Shown one piece after another: positions 1-12,140 of a stretch of DNA of 64,000 nt. Position 1 is the first letter of the stretch. Each line of letters opens with the position of its first letter. Below the pieces are notes generated by a model. The model was not told the origin of the DNA, ran no database searches, and worked only from the letters and a program-made list of their open reading frames with translations. The stretch is taken from the NCBI GenBank assembly GCA_029204225.1, contig CM055094.1, forward strand, positions 18,309,179 through 18,373,178. Reading direction: 5' to 3'. The stretch is from Diphasiastrum complanatum. Lineage: Eukaryota > Streptophyta > Lycopodiopsida > Lycopodiales > Lycopodiaceae. The position numbers were made by a program, and so were the translations under genes.

Positions 1-764
1 GGTGGTTGACATTCTCAAAATTGGAGAGCTCCCAGCATGTTCACAACTTGCATGCTTGAGTGCTTCCCACGTGTCTTCTCTTTTATCACTTGTATCTGCC
101 ATTGATGGTTTCGTCTTTGGTTTTTTTGGCAGACACTAATTTCTGGAAGGTCTGTATCCTCCATCAGTGCTTCTAGGTGTTTTCGTGGTTCTTCTCTCAA
201 TTGAAGTTCCAGTATCAAGAAAGACCTTTGATCTGCAGATTACACAAACTTCGATTATCAGTCTCAAGGGGATGGACTCATCAAAATTGGTGGTAGGAAC
301 AGATTTGGGTGGCGGTTTGAGGAAGGCTTGGTGAAGGAACTAGTAGTTCTATAGTTGCAGCCTTGGACCCTTGCAATGTCGAGATTTGGGTGAGGAGGTC
401 ATTTTATTTGCAGGTTCACGGTTGTCTTCATCTTTCATTTTCTGCAACTCTTTCTTTTGATCCGTTACTTTTGGATCTGTTTGGGCTTCATAGGAGGGGT
501 TTCAACTATCATTGCTCCTGAGAGTTTCTTTTGATCAAGATTGATTTGACTCATCTATTGCTTAAGTTTTGTCCTTTCCTCCTCAACTTCTTTGCTTAAT
601 TTCTTATGTCTTCTAGCTGCTTTGCCTGCTTCTTAGATCTTATTTGGCTGATCAACCATTGTAGGTGGTAGTTGGTCTCCGCAGGACATTTGCAATGATC
701 TATCAGTTGCTTCGGTAAGACTATAAAAAACTGGAGATTTCTCAGAAGAACGGTGAAATGATGA
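1..764 (-). repeat. Inverted copy of 20952-21747, unrecognised coding remnant
   Basis: This stretch matches 20952-21747 in reverse complement from the window edge to base 764, so the two are arms of an inverted repeat and this arm may run on to the left. On the minus strand it keeps short open stretches (218-15 and about 799-596) that correspond to ones on the plus strand of the other arm. They read as polar, retroelement-gag-like protein, but no zinc knuckle, protease or other known motif is visible, so the function is not recognised. At about 764 it joins abruptly to a Copia LTR. Confidence 0.8.
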
Positions 765-1201
765 CGCTGTAGACCTTCGCATTTTGCCAAAAAAGACACT
801 TTCGCGATTTTAAGGGCAATGTCGCTTTTTCAAGGGCACCTTCGCTTTTATCCGGAAGGCGTATGTGCGACAGTGTTGCTTTTTCCCGAAAGGCGAAAAT
901 GCGACGGTTGGCCTAAAAATTTTTCTAAGGCATTTGGAGACATTGTGTCGCCTTTTTCGGAGAAATGGGAAAAATGCGACAGTGTTGGGAGAGTTGGCCA
1001 GAATCATTTTCTAAGTGTTTTGACTTAGTCCTAGAATTTTTTTCTCATGACTAAAAAATGCGAATTGTGCAACAAAACAGTTCAAAAAAACAGACTGTGC
1101 AAAACATAGTTCAAAATGCAACAGTCAGGAAAAAAAAATTGCAAAGGAAAAACTAAGAAAAATGCTAAGGCTTTGAAAGATAGAAACTCTCAATTTCTTC
1201 A
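764..1201 (-). mobile_element. Truncated Copia LTR (family with TGAAGAAA start)
   Basis: The sequence matches the 5' LTRs at 26043-26545 and 48457-47960. Its outer edge, read on the minus strand, begins TGAAGAAATTGAGAG at 1201, next to the same NPH3 upstream DNA found in the other two copies. So one Copia insertion predates the triplication. Here the LTR stops at 764 and no internal Copia sequence follows. The LTR is rich in GCGA/TCGC motifs. Confidence 0.8.
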
Positions 1202-2407
1202 ATTAAGCCTATCACAGGAGTACTTAAGCTAAGATGCCTCTAGTCCTTTTGAAAAATTTGTGGGCCGACTATCATTTTGTTTTGCTATTACTAAACCCAC
1301 TACGCTGAATTCTTTATATGCCTTTTGAAACTTATGAAAAAAATAGAATATTTGTTCTATTTCAAAACGATCAAATTTTGATTCAGAACATTATATCATA
1401 CATTTAAATTGCTATATTCCTTATCATGTGAAGTTCCACTTTAGGTGATGAAATAAGTTTCCAATTTGCACATTTTGATGTATTTTAAAATGATTAGTGA
1501 TGTCAAAGTATCCTCGTGTGTGCATGTGGTACTAATGAATGTAACATGGGTGAGCAATCTAGACCCACGCATGCTACAAACACCACACCACAACGGGATT
1601 GCTTACTTTTTATTTAATAAACTCAAGCGAATTGAATTGTATGGTTTTCAGATATTTAGGGTGGATATACTTGTTGGCCGACAAAAATTTCAATAAGCAC
1701 GCGTAAGCTTCTTATTTTTGTTTGCAAGGATCATCACCAAACATGGCCCTACATCGTATGTGCGGTGGCAACTTTGGGGTGCCGCTTAGGGGCCAGTCAA
1801 GGGATTTGTTGGCCATATAACCTTGCAATAAACTGCATTTGTGGGGCATTATATCTTGAAACTACCCTTAACTAAGAGACATACTTTATTTCTTTTGGAA
1901 ATTCAAGCCAAAAATCGGATTGGAGGACCAGCAAATCCACCCTAGATGCCAAACAGGCACACAATGCCACATGACCTAATTTCCAATAGGACAGCTACTT
2001 CTGCAGGTGAGAATAGAGCTGCCCAGATGATATATGTGTGTATTGATACATCACTACCAAAGACGTTCTACAATGGAGTGCATGCTGCGGTTTTCATAGT
2101 CTACACTCTGTACATCTCATCGCAGTGATCCTTTACTTTGTGCGTGGCAGTCTGAAGTCAGATTCCTCAACATATCTTGATGATGATGAAGCTCTGTTTG
2201 TTTAGATGCATATTTTTTTTAAGCGTAGAGTTATAACTTATAATATTTAAGCTTCTGGAGGCTTTCATTTTTGTGTTGATGTTTCCCGATTACACGGAAA
2301 GTTTTCCTTCAATCTGCTGCATAAGATTGCTGAGCTTGTAGAGCAATGAAATTATAGATCCTTAATCCTGATCACTGGCCATTGCGACAGAGTTCTACTT
2401 GCGAGCG

Positions 2408-4656
2408 ATGGATGGTTTGAAGGAACCCATATACGTAGATATCGACGTCAATGACAATGCTACGTTCATTATGAGTCCTGTCAAGGCGGGTACGAAAATC
2501 GACGGCTTCCAAAGGAAAGGAGAGGCTTGGTAAGTTCTTATACGGACTGTACAAATTCCTGTGACTCTTATTAAGCCTGAAGATTAATTCAAGTTTATGG
2601 TGAGCGTTCTGGTCAGGATTCAGGAATGTATGAGAGATGCAAAAGGTTTTAAATTTTATTCGCACGTCTTCCATGAAATAGCCTGATTTTCTGGATAATT
2701 TTCCGTCCTTTGTACATCTTTGTTACATACAAGTAATATTGAACCATTTCGCTTCATCATTATATGAGCTTTTGGCATGATATAACAGTTCGGTGAGGTT
2801 TAGCTGCATTGTTTTGATAATATGAAACTTAGCATACCCTCCTTGTAGGTTTGTTGCCACCGAGCTACAAAGTGACCTGATTGTGGAGGCTGGCGGGTTA
2901 AATTTTCATCTCCACAAGGTTCGTTGTAGAGTACGCTTTATGGTGATATGTGCAAGAAAAGAAAAAGTAGTGAATATTTCATTTAAGACTGCTAAAATAT
3001 AGTTGGGGATTCTGCGTCCGTTGATCAGTAATCAAAACTAGCTGCTACTTTCTGGTCAAGGATGAAACTATATCTATTGGACTTGTAATGTTCTGACAAA
3101 CTTTTGAGATTGTGCAGTTTCCATTGCTCTCCAGAAGTGGCCGTATCAATCGGCTTGTGTTTGAGTCACGTGATGCGGAGAAGACTCATATGCCTGGCGG
3201 CGCAGAAGCTTTTGAGTTGGCTGCTCGATTTTGTTATGGAATGCCTGTAGATCTGAGTGCTTCAAACGTCGCTGCAGTGAGATGCATGGCGGATTACCTT
3301 GAAATGTCTGATGGTCTTGAAGAAGAAAACCTGATCTCAAAAGCAGAAACGTTCATAAACAATGTTGGTCTTCAGTCTTGGAAAAGATCCATATCAGTAC
3401 TAAAAAGCTGTGAACGCCTTTCTCTTTGGGCTGAAGATCTGAAGATTGTTCAGAGATGTTGTGAATCAATCGCTTGGAAAGCTTGTACAGATCCCCGAGG
3501 TGTAAGATCTCCCGGTAACCAAATAACCTTAGAGACCAAGAATCGTCCTTCCTTTGCCAATGATACAAGAGATTTCGGTGTTGCAAGCGACATCGCGCAA
3601 GACTGGTGGTTTGACGATGTGGTGTCCCTCAAGATAAGTCACTTTACCAAAGTAATAGCTGCCCTCTCGGCGAAGGGAATGAGACCTGATTCAATTGGAT
3701 CCGTGATCGTACATTATTCTCTAAAATGGTTGCCTGCGGTGGCAACAGAGTATGAAATTGTTATGCATTACCCTAAAGAGGACGAAGAAAGATCGGTATC
3801 TGGCTCAGGAATAAGTGATTCAGTTGTAAAAGGTTTCTCTACTTTACATCGTCAAGACTTAGCGCTAGTGTTTGAGCACATTGTAAGAATACTTCCTCGC
3901 GAGGACAATGCAATTGCTAGCAAGTTCCTAATTCACTTGATAAAATTTGCGAATATGCTGGATGCTGATGCAGGTTGTAAAGCGGACCTAGAAAAAAGAG
4001 TTGGATCGCAACTTGATCATGCAACACTCGATGACCTGCTCATACCTTCATTCTGTAGTGAGTATGAAACTTTGTTTGACGTGGAGCTTGTTCAGCGGCT
4101 CGTAGAGCATAACCTCTAGAGTATCGACTAACGACTTCTAGTGGCTTTGTGATTTCAGACCCATCCAAGTTTAACAGAACATGAAAGAATAAAGATATGC
4201 AGAATCATGGACTGTCAAAAGCTCTCACTTCAGGCATGCGTGCATGCTTCTCAAAATGAACGCCTTCCACTACGAGCAGTGGTTGAAGTTCTATACTCAG
4301 ATCATATGAAGGTGAGGAATGCATTGGCAGGAAAGAAGCCTGAAGAGTTTCTTGAATCAGATGACAATTTGAAGGAAGTCGGCCTGTTTCGAAACTCTCT
4401 TGATCCTAACCCTCATTCGGAGGGCTTGGCCAAGGTACATGAAGAGATGAAACTAATGCGATTGGAAATGCACAATCTAAAGCAAGAAGTTTCTGAGTTT
4501 CGAAGTCACCATAGTCGCTTTCATGAAGAAATGCACCACTTTTCCAAGCTTACTCATCTTCATCATTCGCATCACAAAGATGATCACAGAGCTTCTGCAA
4601 AGGCAGACATCGCGTCTCCTAATCGTGCAGAATATCACAAGAACCCCGAAACTTGA
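2408..4656 (+). pseudogene. NPH3/RPT2-like gene, copy A (pseudogene)
   Basis: Exons match NPH3-C: exon 1 at 2408-2529, exon 2 at 2849-2918, exon 3 from 3118 and exon 4 at 4159-4656, with GT-AG borders kept for introns 1 and 2. Exon 2 still has Lys in HLHK, where NPH3-C has Glu. Three deletions are seen against copy C. One of 15 bp near 3187 removes five BTB residues in frame. One of net 371 bp at 4107-4111 removes the end of exon 3, the intron-3 donor and part of intron 3, and puts a stop at 4117-4119. One of 48 bp near 4551 removes residues 615-630 of the C-terminal tail. The protein would stop inside the NPH3 domain, so this is very probably a non-functional duplicate. Confidence 0.93.
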
Positions 4657-5117
4657 GGCATTCTGTGTCCTAACGCAACAATGCAGAATTGAGTCGCTTT
4701 ACTCACCTGTGACCTTGCTGTTTCCCTTTGTCATTAAATTTTTCTGCCTATTTCAGAGGAATTAAAGAACCGTATGGTAGTGTATACTCAACCTTCATCC
4801 GACCGTGTAGCTACTAGCACATCGTGTTTGTGGAAGACGCAGAACCTGGTTGTTGGAATCGGTTTTCTGAGCAATTATTGGACAGACAGTCAATCACTGC
4901 TACATTTATAACATGATATTATTCAAAAGGGCATGGTAGAGCAATATGCACTTCTCCTTTGAACAGAGTGCTTGAATTTGTGACGTCCGATCTTGGAAAT
5001 AGCAACATATGTGTATGAACAAGTCTCATGCTTCATTTTCCCTCCTTGGACCATCTTTCTAGCTCTTTTATGCTGCTATGTTTTGTTCTATGATCATTTG
5101 CTATTCAAGAAATGGAT

Positions 5118-5740
5118 ACTTGCTGAATATTCTGACCATTTCCCGACAAATTAAAAAGCAGAAAATGTATGAGTTTTTTTCAAAGGCAAATTTACAACCT
5201 GCACAAAGTCAAACTGCCCATTATGCCATGTGAAAAAATCATTTTCAATGGTTAGTCAAAGTCAAACTACCCGTTATGCCATGTGAAAAAATCCCAGGTA
5301 TCCATTACACAATGGAAGGCGCCCGAGCACATGCAATTTTGTGTGAAAAAATCTAGGCTCGGCCCCTCCGGGCCTCGTGCAATTTTTTGTGGAAATCCTT
5401 ACCAGGCATAATGGCCTGTGCCCCCGGCTCCTTCCATAATACGTAGTGGATACGTGCTAAATATTATGCCCATTTTCAGACAAATTAAAAAGCAGAAAAT
5501 GTATGCATTTGTGGTACATTTTCAATGGTCAGTCAAAGTCAAACTGCCCATTATGTCATGTGAAAATATCCCATGTATTCATTATGCAATGGAAGGCGTC
5601 CGGGCACAGGCCATTCTGCCCGGTTCGGCTTTCCAAAAAAATCTAGGCTCAACTCCTCCGAGCCTCGCACAAATTTTTTTGAAAATCCTTACCGGGCATA
5701 ATGGCCTGTGCTTGGCTCCTTTCATAATACGAAATAGATA
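5118..5740 (+). repeat. Two-unit GC-patchy tandem repeat behind NPH3-A
   Basis: Two diverged units start near 5118 and 5450. Each runs from AAATTAAAAAGCAGAAAATG through a CAAACTGCCCATTATG stretch to a GC-rich end with GGCATAATGGCCTGTGCC. The same array lies behind NPH3-C at 53027-53795, where the units are longer and the terminal hairpin is more perfect. No coding potential is convincing. It may be a tandemly duplicated MITE-like repeat. Confidence 0.7.
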
Positions 5741-6933
5741 ATGTTCACACCTAAGGCATAGGGAGTAAGTCACTAGCCATTCCTCTAAGAGGCCCTTTCC
5801 ATGCTCACCCCCTCGTGCCTGTGTCACACTACCTCATCTTGAGAGAACCCGTTCTTTCTTTTTGAGAGCTGATTTTTGGAAAACTTGCAAACCCTCTCAC
5901 TGGTCGAACTACCCATGTTGTTGCCTTGTGTCACTCTGCCCGGGTGAGGGGGTGAACGTGGAAAGGCGCTCTAATGCTTGTCACATGAGCTTTTGGAATT
6001 TTTAGTTTTGGATGGGGTGTTTTTCTCTTTTAGTGATGTGCAATGATATTGCACTCAGTCACACCATTGTTTACTTTCTTTAGGTATTACGGAAGGTGCC
6101 CCTAGAGATTGCCAAAAGAGTTCAGGCGCTCTAGCCATGACTAAATAATTTTTAGGCTCAGCCCCTAGTTTTTTGGGAGTTTAAGCTAGGGAGAATGGCG
6201 GGCTCCCATTGCGTAATGGATTACACATGGCTTCATCTCACATGACAATTATGAAAGTGAATATGCACATGCATTTATTTAATTTAGATCATGAAATGAA
6301 ATGGCCATGTATTTTTGCAAAGTAAAAGTTTGCCATGTATTATCGCACGTAAATTTTGTCTCAAATCTCTCAAAAAACAATACATTATGCTTTTTTTGAA
6401 TCTAAAAATGAATAATATTTTGTGCATGTATAATTTCCTTGTGTTACACTATAGACAACTTCCATGGAGGCAAGACATATTTGCCTCATCCCTAAAATCT
6501 TTGGTTATGTGGCTAGGCTTTTTGGTGCTTGAGGTGTGGGTGACATTACCTCATGATTGTTTTTTTTGGCATTTGTGATTGAGTTACTCAATAATGGCAA
6601 AAGTTTCAAGGCTTCTTTGAGTGAAATTATTCAATCACAAGAGTGACAGGTACATGACTAGATGTGGAGTTGCTAGTCACCCAGTTGTGCCCTTGGAAAA
6701 TTGTGCATGTTAAATACTACTAAAAAAAGGAGAGGCTTGCTAAGATTTGCAATCACCTAATCTCTACACATTTTTTGTTCCTTTGTGCCACCATCGTGAA
6801 TCAATTTCCAATATCTAAAACCCTATAGGAATAGTTATTTGAATTCCCCTCATCCATAAACTCTATACATCTGAGCCTAGGACTTCAACCATCTTTGAGG
6901 TTTTCTATTAATATGTGACCATATCATAGATGA

Positions 6934-7993
6934 CTTAGAATTTGCTTCGAGCAGGAACACAGATCATGCTACATAGTAACAAAGACAAAAAACACTCTCC
7001 ACAGCAAGCTCACATAGCAACTGTATTTCTCAAAATGAAATTACACTGTACATACAGTTGTTCACTCAAGCAACCCATGCATGACCCGGGTTGCTGTTGG
7101 CGGGACGTGTGTCCCGTCGACTTGCCTCGTGGCGAGGCCAACTGATCCTTATCGACTGATAGGACCCATAGTACAGTAGCACAATGATTCTACTTTAATT
7201 CTAACTCTCTCTCTTAAACTAGAGCCTACTTTTTATACAGTCATGTACATAGCTTTTAAGTCAACAAACTTTAAGTACAGAAAGCTTTGATCTAAACTTA
7301 TCAAACTTTTCTCTAACAAGTGGCTTAGTGAATGTATTAGCTAGTTATTCTTCCGTACTACAATGAACAACATGAATTTCACGACTCAGCAGCCTCTCAC
7401 ATATAAAGTGATACTGAATCTCAATGTGTTTGGTTCTCGCATGGAACACTAGATTCTTTGCTAGTTGAATGCCACTCTGACTGTGGGTATGTTTAGTCGT
7501 GGGATTTTTCTGCTTCATGCCAATTTCTTCCAAGATTTGTCTCAACCATATAGCTTCATGTGCTGCACTACTTCTGTGGTGGATAAAGCAATTGTACTTT
7601 GCTTCTTACTAGACCAGGAAAAACAACCGCCACAAAGCTGGAATACATACCCTGTGGTGGATCTATGATCATCATAGTCACCTCTCCAATCCGCATCCAC
7701 ATAGCCACACAACTCAAGTAAACCCTCCTGCTTCCTGTAAATCAAGCCATAATCTGAAGTGCAAAACAAGAACACATATCATGCTACACAGTAACATAGA
7801 TAGAAAACACTCTCCACAGCAAGCTCACATAGCAAATGTATTTCTCAAAATGAAATTACACTGTACATATAGTTGTTCACTCAGGCAACCCATGCATGAC
7901 CCGTCGACTTGCCTCGTGGCGAGGCCAACTGATCCTTATCAACTAATAGGACCCATAGTATAGTAGCACAGTGATTCTACTTTAATTCTAACT
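6934..7993 (-). mobile_element. Deleted Copia element with two LTRs and target-site duplication
   Basis: Direct repeats at about 6934-7206 and 7767-7993 flank a short interior, and GATGA flanks the whole on both sides (6929-6933 and 7995-7999). Copy C has a single uninterrupted site near 55010, so the insertion came after the duplication or was lost from C. The interior (minus strand, about 7775-7345) encodes Copia RNase [17 protein letters not shown] and [16 protein letters not shown] are readable, followed by LAKNLVFHARTKHIEIQYH. Gag, protease, integrase and reverse transcriptase are missing. The LTR ends do not show TG...CA. The 3' LTR has an extra segment of about 30 bp around 7087-7118. 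Confidence 0.85.
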
Positions 7994-8668
7994 AGATGAA
8001 GATACTTAAGGAAGATAAATAACTCATAACATCTTCCATGGCTTTGAATCCTCTTGGAAGTGGTTTTCCTAGAATCAATCCTCCCTCAAAGCTTGGCATG
8101 CTTATATAGACTATAACTACGCTTGAAATTTCTGGAGACATCAGTTCTAAACATTAAGAAAAACAAGTTGAAATCAATGTATGCAATGGTTTGTCCAATA
8201 TTGCATAGTCAATAAGTGTGCTCAATCAATTTCTATCGAATTTGGGAGCAACTCATTGGAAAGTTGTAAAAAGGATTCAAGTTAGATACATGAAAAGAAC
8301 CACATAGTTGGGACTATGTTGTGATGGTAAATAAACTTCAAACAATGCATTGCCATTATTGATAGGCTTCACTAACTCTAACTAGTTGTCTCACAAAACA
8401 CAATCGATGTGTGCCCATATTCTTACCAAAGCAGAAGCGTTCTTAATGCAAGAAAATTTCAAACTTGAAGATTGAATGATGGTTCAATTCACATTAACAA
8501 GGAGTATTGAGAACTTGATGCAAGCCTTGACATATGTTGAACTCATCAATAAAATCTCAATCATCCATGACACTCAAATCAACATAATGATTGACAATCG
8601 CCAACAATTTACGACCATCAATTTGAATCAATTATCTTTGAAAATTATCAATAATTAAATCAAAGGAA

Positions 8669-9174
<506 letters not shown>

Positions 9175-10857
9175 ATGTGTTTTGTCTTTGAATGGAAGAC
9201 AGAATCCTAGGACAAATAGATGGCACTGTGAGAGTCCATCATTATCGTGCTTGGCCCTGCTTGTGGTATCTGGATTTCCTCCAACATCATCTGCAGCCAC
9301 ACTATCTCATTCGCCACCTTTGAAGCTGTGACGTATTCAGCTTCACAAGAGGATTGAGCCACGAAGGATTGCTTTTTGCATATCCAACTAATTGCAGCTC
9401 CGCACACTATTGTACATCATCCTCCAGTAATGGACTTGTTGTCATCTTTGTAGCTCGCCCAACTTGCATAACTGTAGTGGTGCAGCTCGAATTCTTTTTC
9501 TTCGTTTTCAGCTTTGTAGGTTAATCCCATATTCTGGGTACCCTTCAGATACTGTAGGATTCGTTTTGCCATTTGCCAATGTGCCAGGCCAGGATTGGAA
9601 GAGAATTAGCTCAAGGCGTAAATAGAGAGAGCTAGATCGGGTCTGGTACAAATTGTGAGGTACATTAGACTATCGATTAAGTTTTGGTAGGGTATACCTG
9701 CCATCTTTTGTTCTTCCTCTTCCATTTTTGGGCAATCCTGCTTCGTGAGCTTGGCTCCAACTATCATTGGCGTGGCCTTTTCTTTGCAGTCCATCATGTG
9801 GTACTGCTTGAGCACCTTTCTGGCATATTTTGACTAACTCAAGTGCATTTCGCCCTTTGTTCAATCTCTTCTGATCTCTAGCCCAAGGCATTTTGTTGCT
9901 TCTCCAAGATTTGTGATTTTATGGCTTTCAGAAATCTGACTCTTTGTGTCTTTTATCAGCATCAAGGAATTTCCTATCATTAGAGAATCATCCACGAAGA
10001 TATTTAGTATCACAAAATCTTCTCCTACTCTTTTAATGTAGACATTGTAGTTTGGGTGTGTAGGATTGAAGTCTAGAGACTTTAGAAGACCATCGAGCTT
10101 CTTGTACCAAGCTCGTGATGCATGTTTTAGAACATAGATGCATCTCTGCTACCGACAGACATATTGTCGATTGTCGGGGTCTTCAAAACCTTCAGGTTGC
10201 TTCATGAAGATTTTCTCCTCTAGATCTCCGTGGAGAAAGGTTGTTTTCACATCAATCTGGTGAATTTCCAAATTGTGTTGTGTGGCATATGCAAGGAGTA
10301 GTCGTATGCTTGTCATCTTGACCATCAGCGAATATGTGTCGAAATAATCAGCACCATATCTTTGCGTGTAGCCCTTTGTGACAAGCCTTGCTTTGTAGCA
10401 GCCAATGGTGCCATCTGATTTCATCTTTTTCTTGTACACCCACTTGCAGTCGACTATTTTCCTGTTTTCTAGTAGTGGCTCCAATGTCCATGCCTCGTTT
10501 CGCCTCATCGACTCGATCTCCTCTGACATTGTCTGCTTCCAGAATTCTCCCTCTGGACTCTGGATAGCTTCTTGATATGTTGTTGGCTCTTTAGTGAAGC
10601 TGCAGTATTCGAACTGTGTATCTTCGCTCCACTGAAAATTGTCAAACTAACGGTCTGGAGGTCTTCTTTGTCTCGTTGACCTTCTAGATTCGTTTTGTCG
10701 CTGCTTGAACATTTTTTGTTTGTGAGGTTGATCCTCTGCCTCCTGCTGCTCTGGAGTCTACGACTTTGCATTCTGATTTGATGACTGTCCTTGATCTCCC
10801 TCTTGAATAGACAGTAGTGCGAAGATCTCATGGCCTCTTTTGTGTTTTGGTCCAAGG
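9175..10857 (-). pseudogene. Copia polyprotein 3' half: RT and RNase H (decayed)
   Basis: Read on the minus strand from 10857 down. It begins with the basic, Pro-rich linker typical after Copia integrase (RRSTRQRRPP, about 10680). The reverse transcriptase follows (CKWVYKKKMKSDG at about 10450; IDVKTTFLHGDLEE at about 10230), then the catalytic region read as FVDDSLM near 9990, and GIPYQNLIDSLMYL near 9690. RNase H follows (FVAQSSCEAEYVTA at about 9360), then the element stops at KTKH and joins the LTR at 9174. Several stops and frame changes are present. The upper end is cut at 10857 by an unrelated LTR. It lies on the same strand as the integrase piece at 21755-22702 and could be the other end of that element. 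Confidence 0.88.
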
Positions 10858-11709
10858 TGTTAAAATATCACTTCCAACTTGTTGTATCTTGTAGATCTCA
10901 AGTTATTTGAGGTTGATAGGATCTCACACGTGTGGAGTCTTCTCCCACGTGTGAAATAATGTACGTAATTCATTTTTATTAAGTTAGATTGGTTTTAGAT
11001 TGATCTACACTAGTGTGAAATTGACCTTTGAGTAGAATCTTGAAAATGGTCAAATTGGTCAAAATTTTTGTAAATAGATTGGACTTCCATGTGAATGAGT
11101 TATTACTCACACATGTCAAGATACCATTCACACGTGTGGATAATCTTCTAGACGATAAGATAGGAAGATTCCATTAGATCCTATTTCATAGAGAATATTC
11201 TTATAAATGTGGAAGACTAACTTTTTGTTTTCTAGCCAAAGAGAATAGTCAACTTTGGGAAATGAGCACATATGACTCCCATTGGTGGATTTGGATGACT
11301 AGGCACTCTTCACACGTGTGAAGGCCTGCTGGACAGTACACAGCTCGTGGATGTACTTGATCTATAAAGAGATCAACCAAATCAATAACAAGTTGATGTG
11401 ACATTGGCAAATTCTAGTTTTGTTGAGATTTCCACATTTGTCTTGAGTTTCGATGAATGAAATGCATTTGTAAGTTAATGTACTTTACTCTCTGTAAACA
11501 GGCCGTACAGGTACTGTCCTCCACACGTGTGAGGCCGCCCATCTATGTGTTTGATCATTTGATCCATTGCTCTTGCCTAAATCATTGTGTAAAGCATCTA
11601 GATCAAGATCTAACATCTAGAACTTGGTAGATCTTTGGATTAAGCAATCAATGACTCTTAATGATTGATAGTACAATCAATATTTGTCCTTTTTCTCTGA
11701 AAATTGACA
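10858..11709 (+). mobile_element. LTR with repeated CACGTG palindromes
   Basis: Begins TGTTAAAATATC at 10858, ends GACA at 11709, and is followed at once by a TGGTATCAGAG primer-binding site, which fixes it as a plus-strand 5' LTR of 852 bp. A TATA-like TATAAAGA lies at 11363-11370. CACACGTGTG occurs at 10925, 11129, 11311 and 11522, with near copies at 10945 and at 11884 in the leader. No coding region of this element follows: about 310 bp of leader runs into the Gypsy block at 12033. The superfamily is probably Copia, judged from the primer site. Confidence 0.8.
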
Positions 11710-11721
11710 TGGTATCAGAGC
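11710..11721 (+). other. Primer-binding site (initiator tRNA-Met type)
   Basis: TGGTATCAGAGC directly after the LTR end CA matches the usual plant LTR-element primer site complementary to the 3' end of initiator tRNA-Met. It proves the strand and the LTR border. Confidence 0.9.
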
Positions 11722-12032
11722 CAAGTCTAAGAGTGATCTAAATGATTAATAGTACTTGAGAAATCATTGACAATTTGTTGTTTTTGAGTTCTAATTGAGA
11801 GGGCGAGCTCAAAGAGAGAAGTAACATCATTGTTTTTGGTCAAGATCGATTTGTGGGCTATAGAAGTACTATCCACACGTGCGAAACCATACAACAACCT
11901 TCAAATTAACTTCCATAAGTGTTTTTGATCCAAAAAAGTGCATACTAGTCCAAAATTCAAGGTTTTTAGTGTATTGTCTGGATCTAGGTTCAATTTATTG
12001 AATGCTAATGATCAAATAGTGATGTGAGTCAT
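11722..12032 (+). other. Leader of the CACGTG-LTR element, no gene
   Basis: Untranslated leader of the element whose LTR ends at 11709. It has one more CACACGTGCG motif at 11884 and no gag start that can be supported. Homology with the Gypsy leader of copy 2 begins at 12033. Confidence 0.6.
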
Positions 12033-12140
12033 TACCACTAAGAAAGCCAATAATCTTTCTCAAAAAAATGAAATTGGTGACCTTAATAGAACTTGAAGGA
12101 GTTTAGAAAGGTTGTCATCCTTTGTCTAGCTCTGATACTA

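Larger units (their letters stand above)
764..8668 (+). repeat. Segmental duplication copy A of the NPH3 block
   Basis: Matches 48020-55699 in the same orientation almost base for base, apart from several deletions and one nested insertion (6934-7993). Homology starts in a Copia LTR and ends at 8668, where a different LTR begins. It includes the NPH3 pseudogene, its flanks, the tandem repeat at 5118-5740 and AT-rich DNA without recognisable genes. A 60-codon ORF at 8476-8658 is also open in copy C but resembles nothing known to me. Confidence 0.9.

Noticed and set aside
1946-2128. 60-codon ORF kept in all three NPH3 copies
   Set aside because: It lies in the presumed 5' region of NPH3, matches no family, and is kept only because the copies are recent.
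2372-2674. 100-codon minus-strand ORF repeated exactly at 24570-24872
   Set aside because: It is the antisense of NPH3 exon 1 and intron 1; conservation follows from the duplication, and the plus-strand exon has correct splice signals and family match.
12129-12140. GCTCTGATACTA as part of a tRNA-like gene
   Set aside because: It is the reverse complement of a primer-binding site next to an LTR end; no cloverleaf surrounds it.
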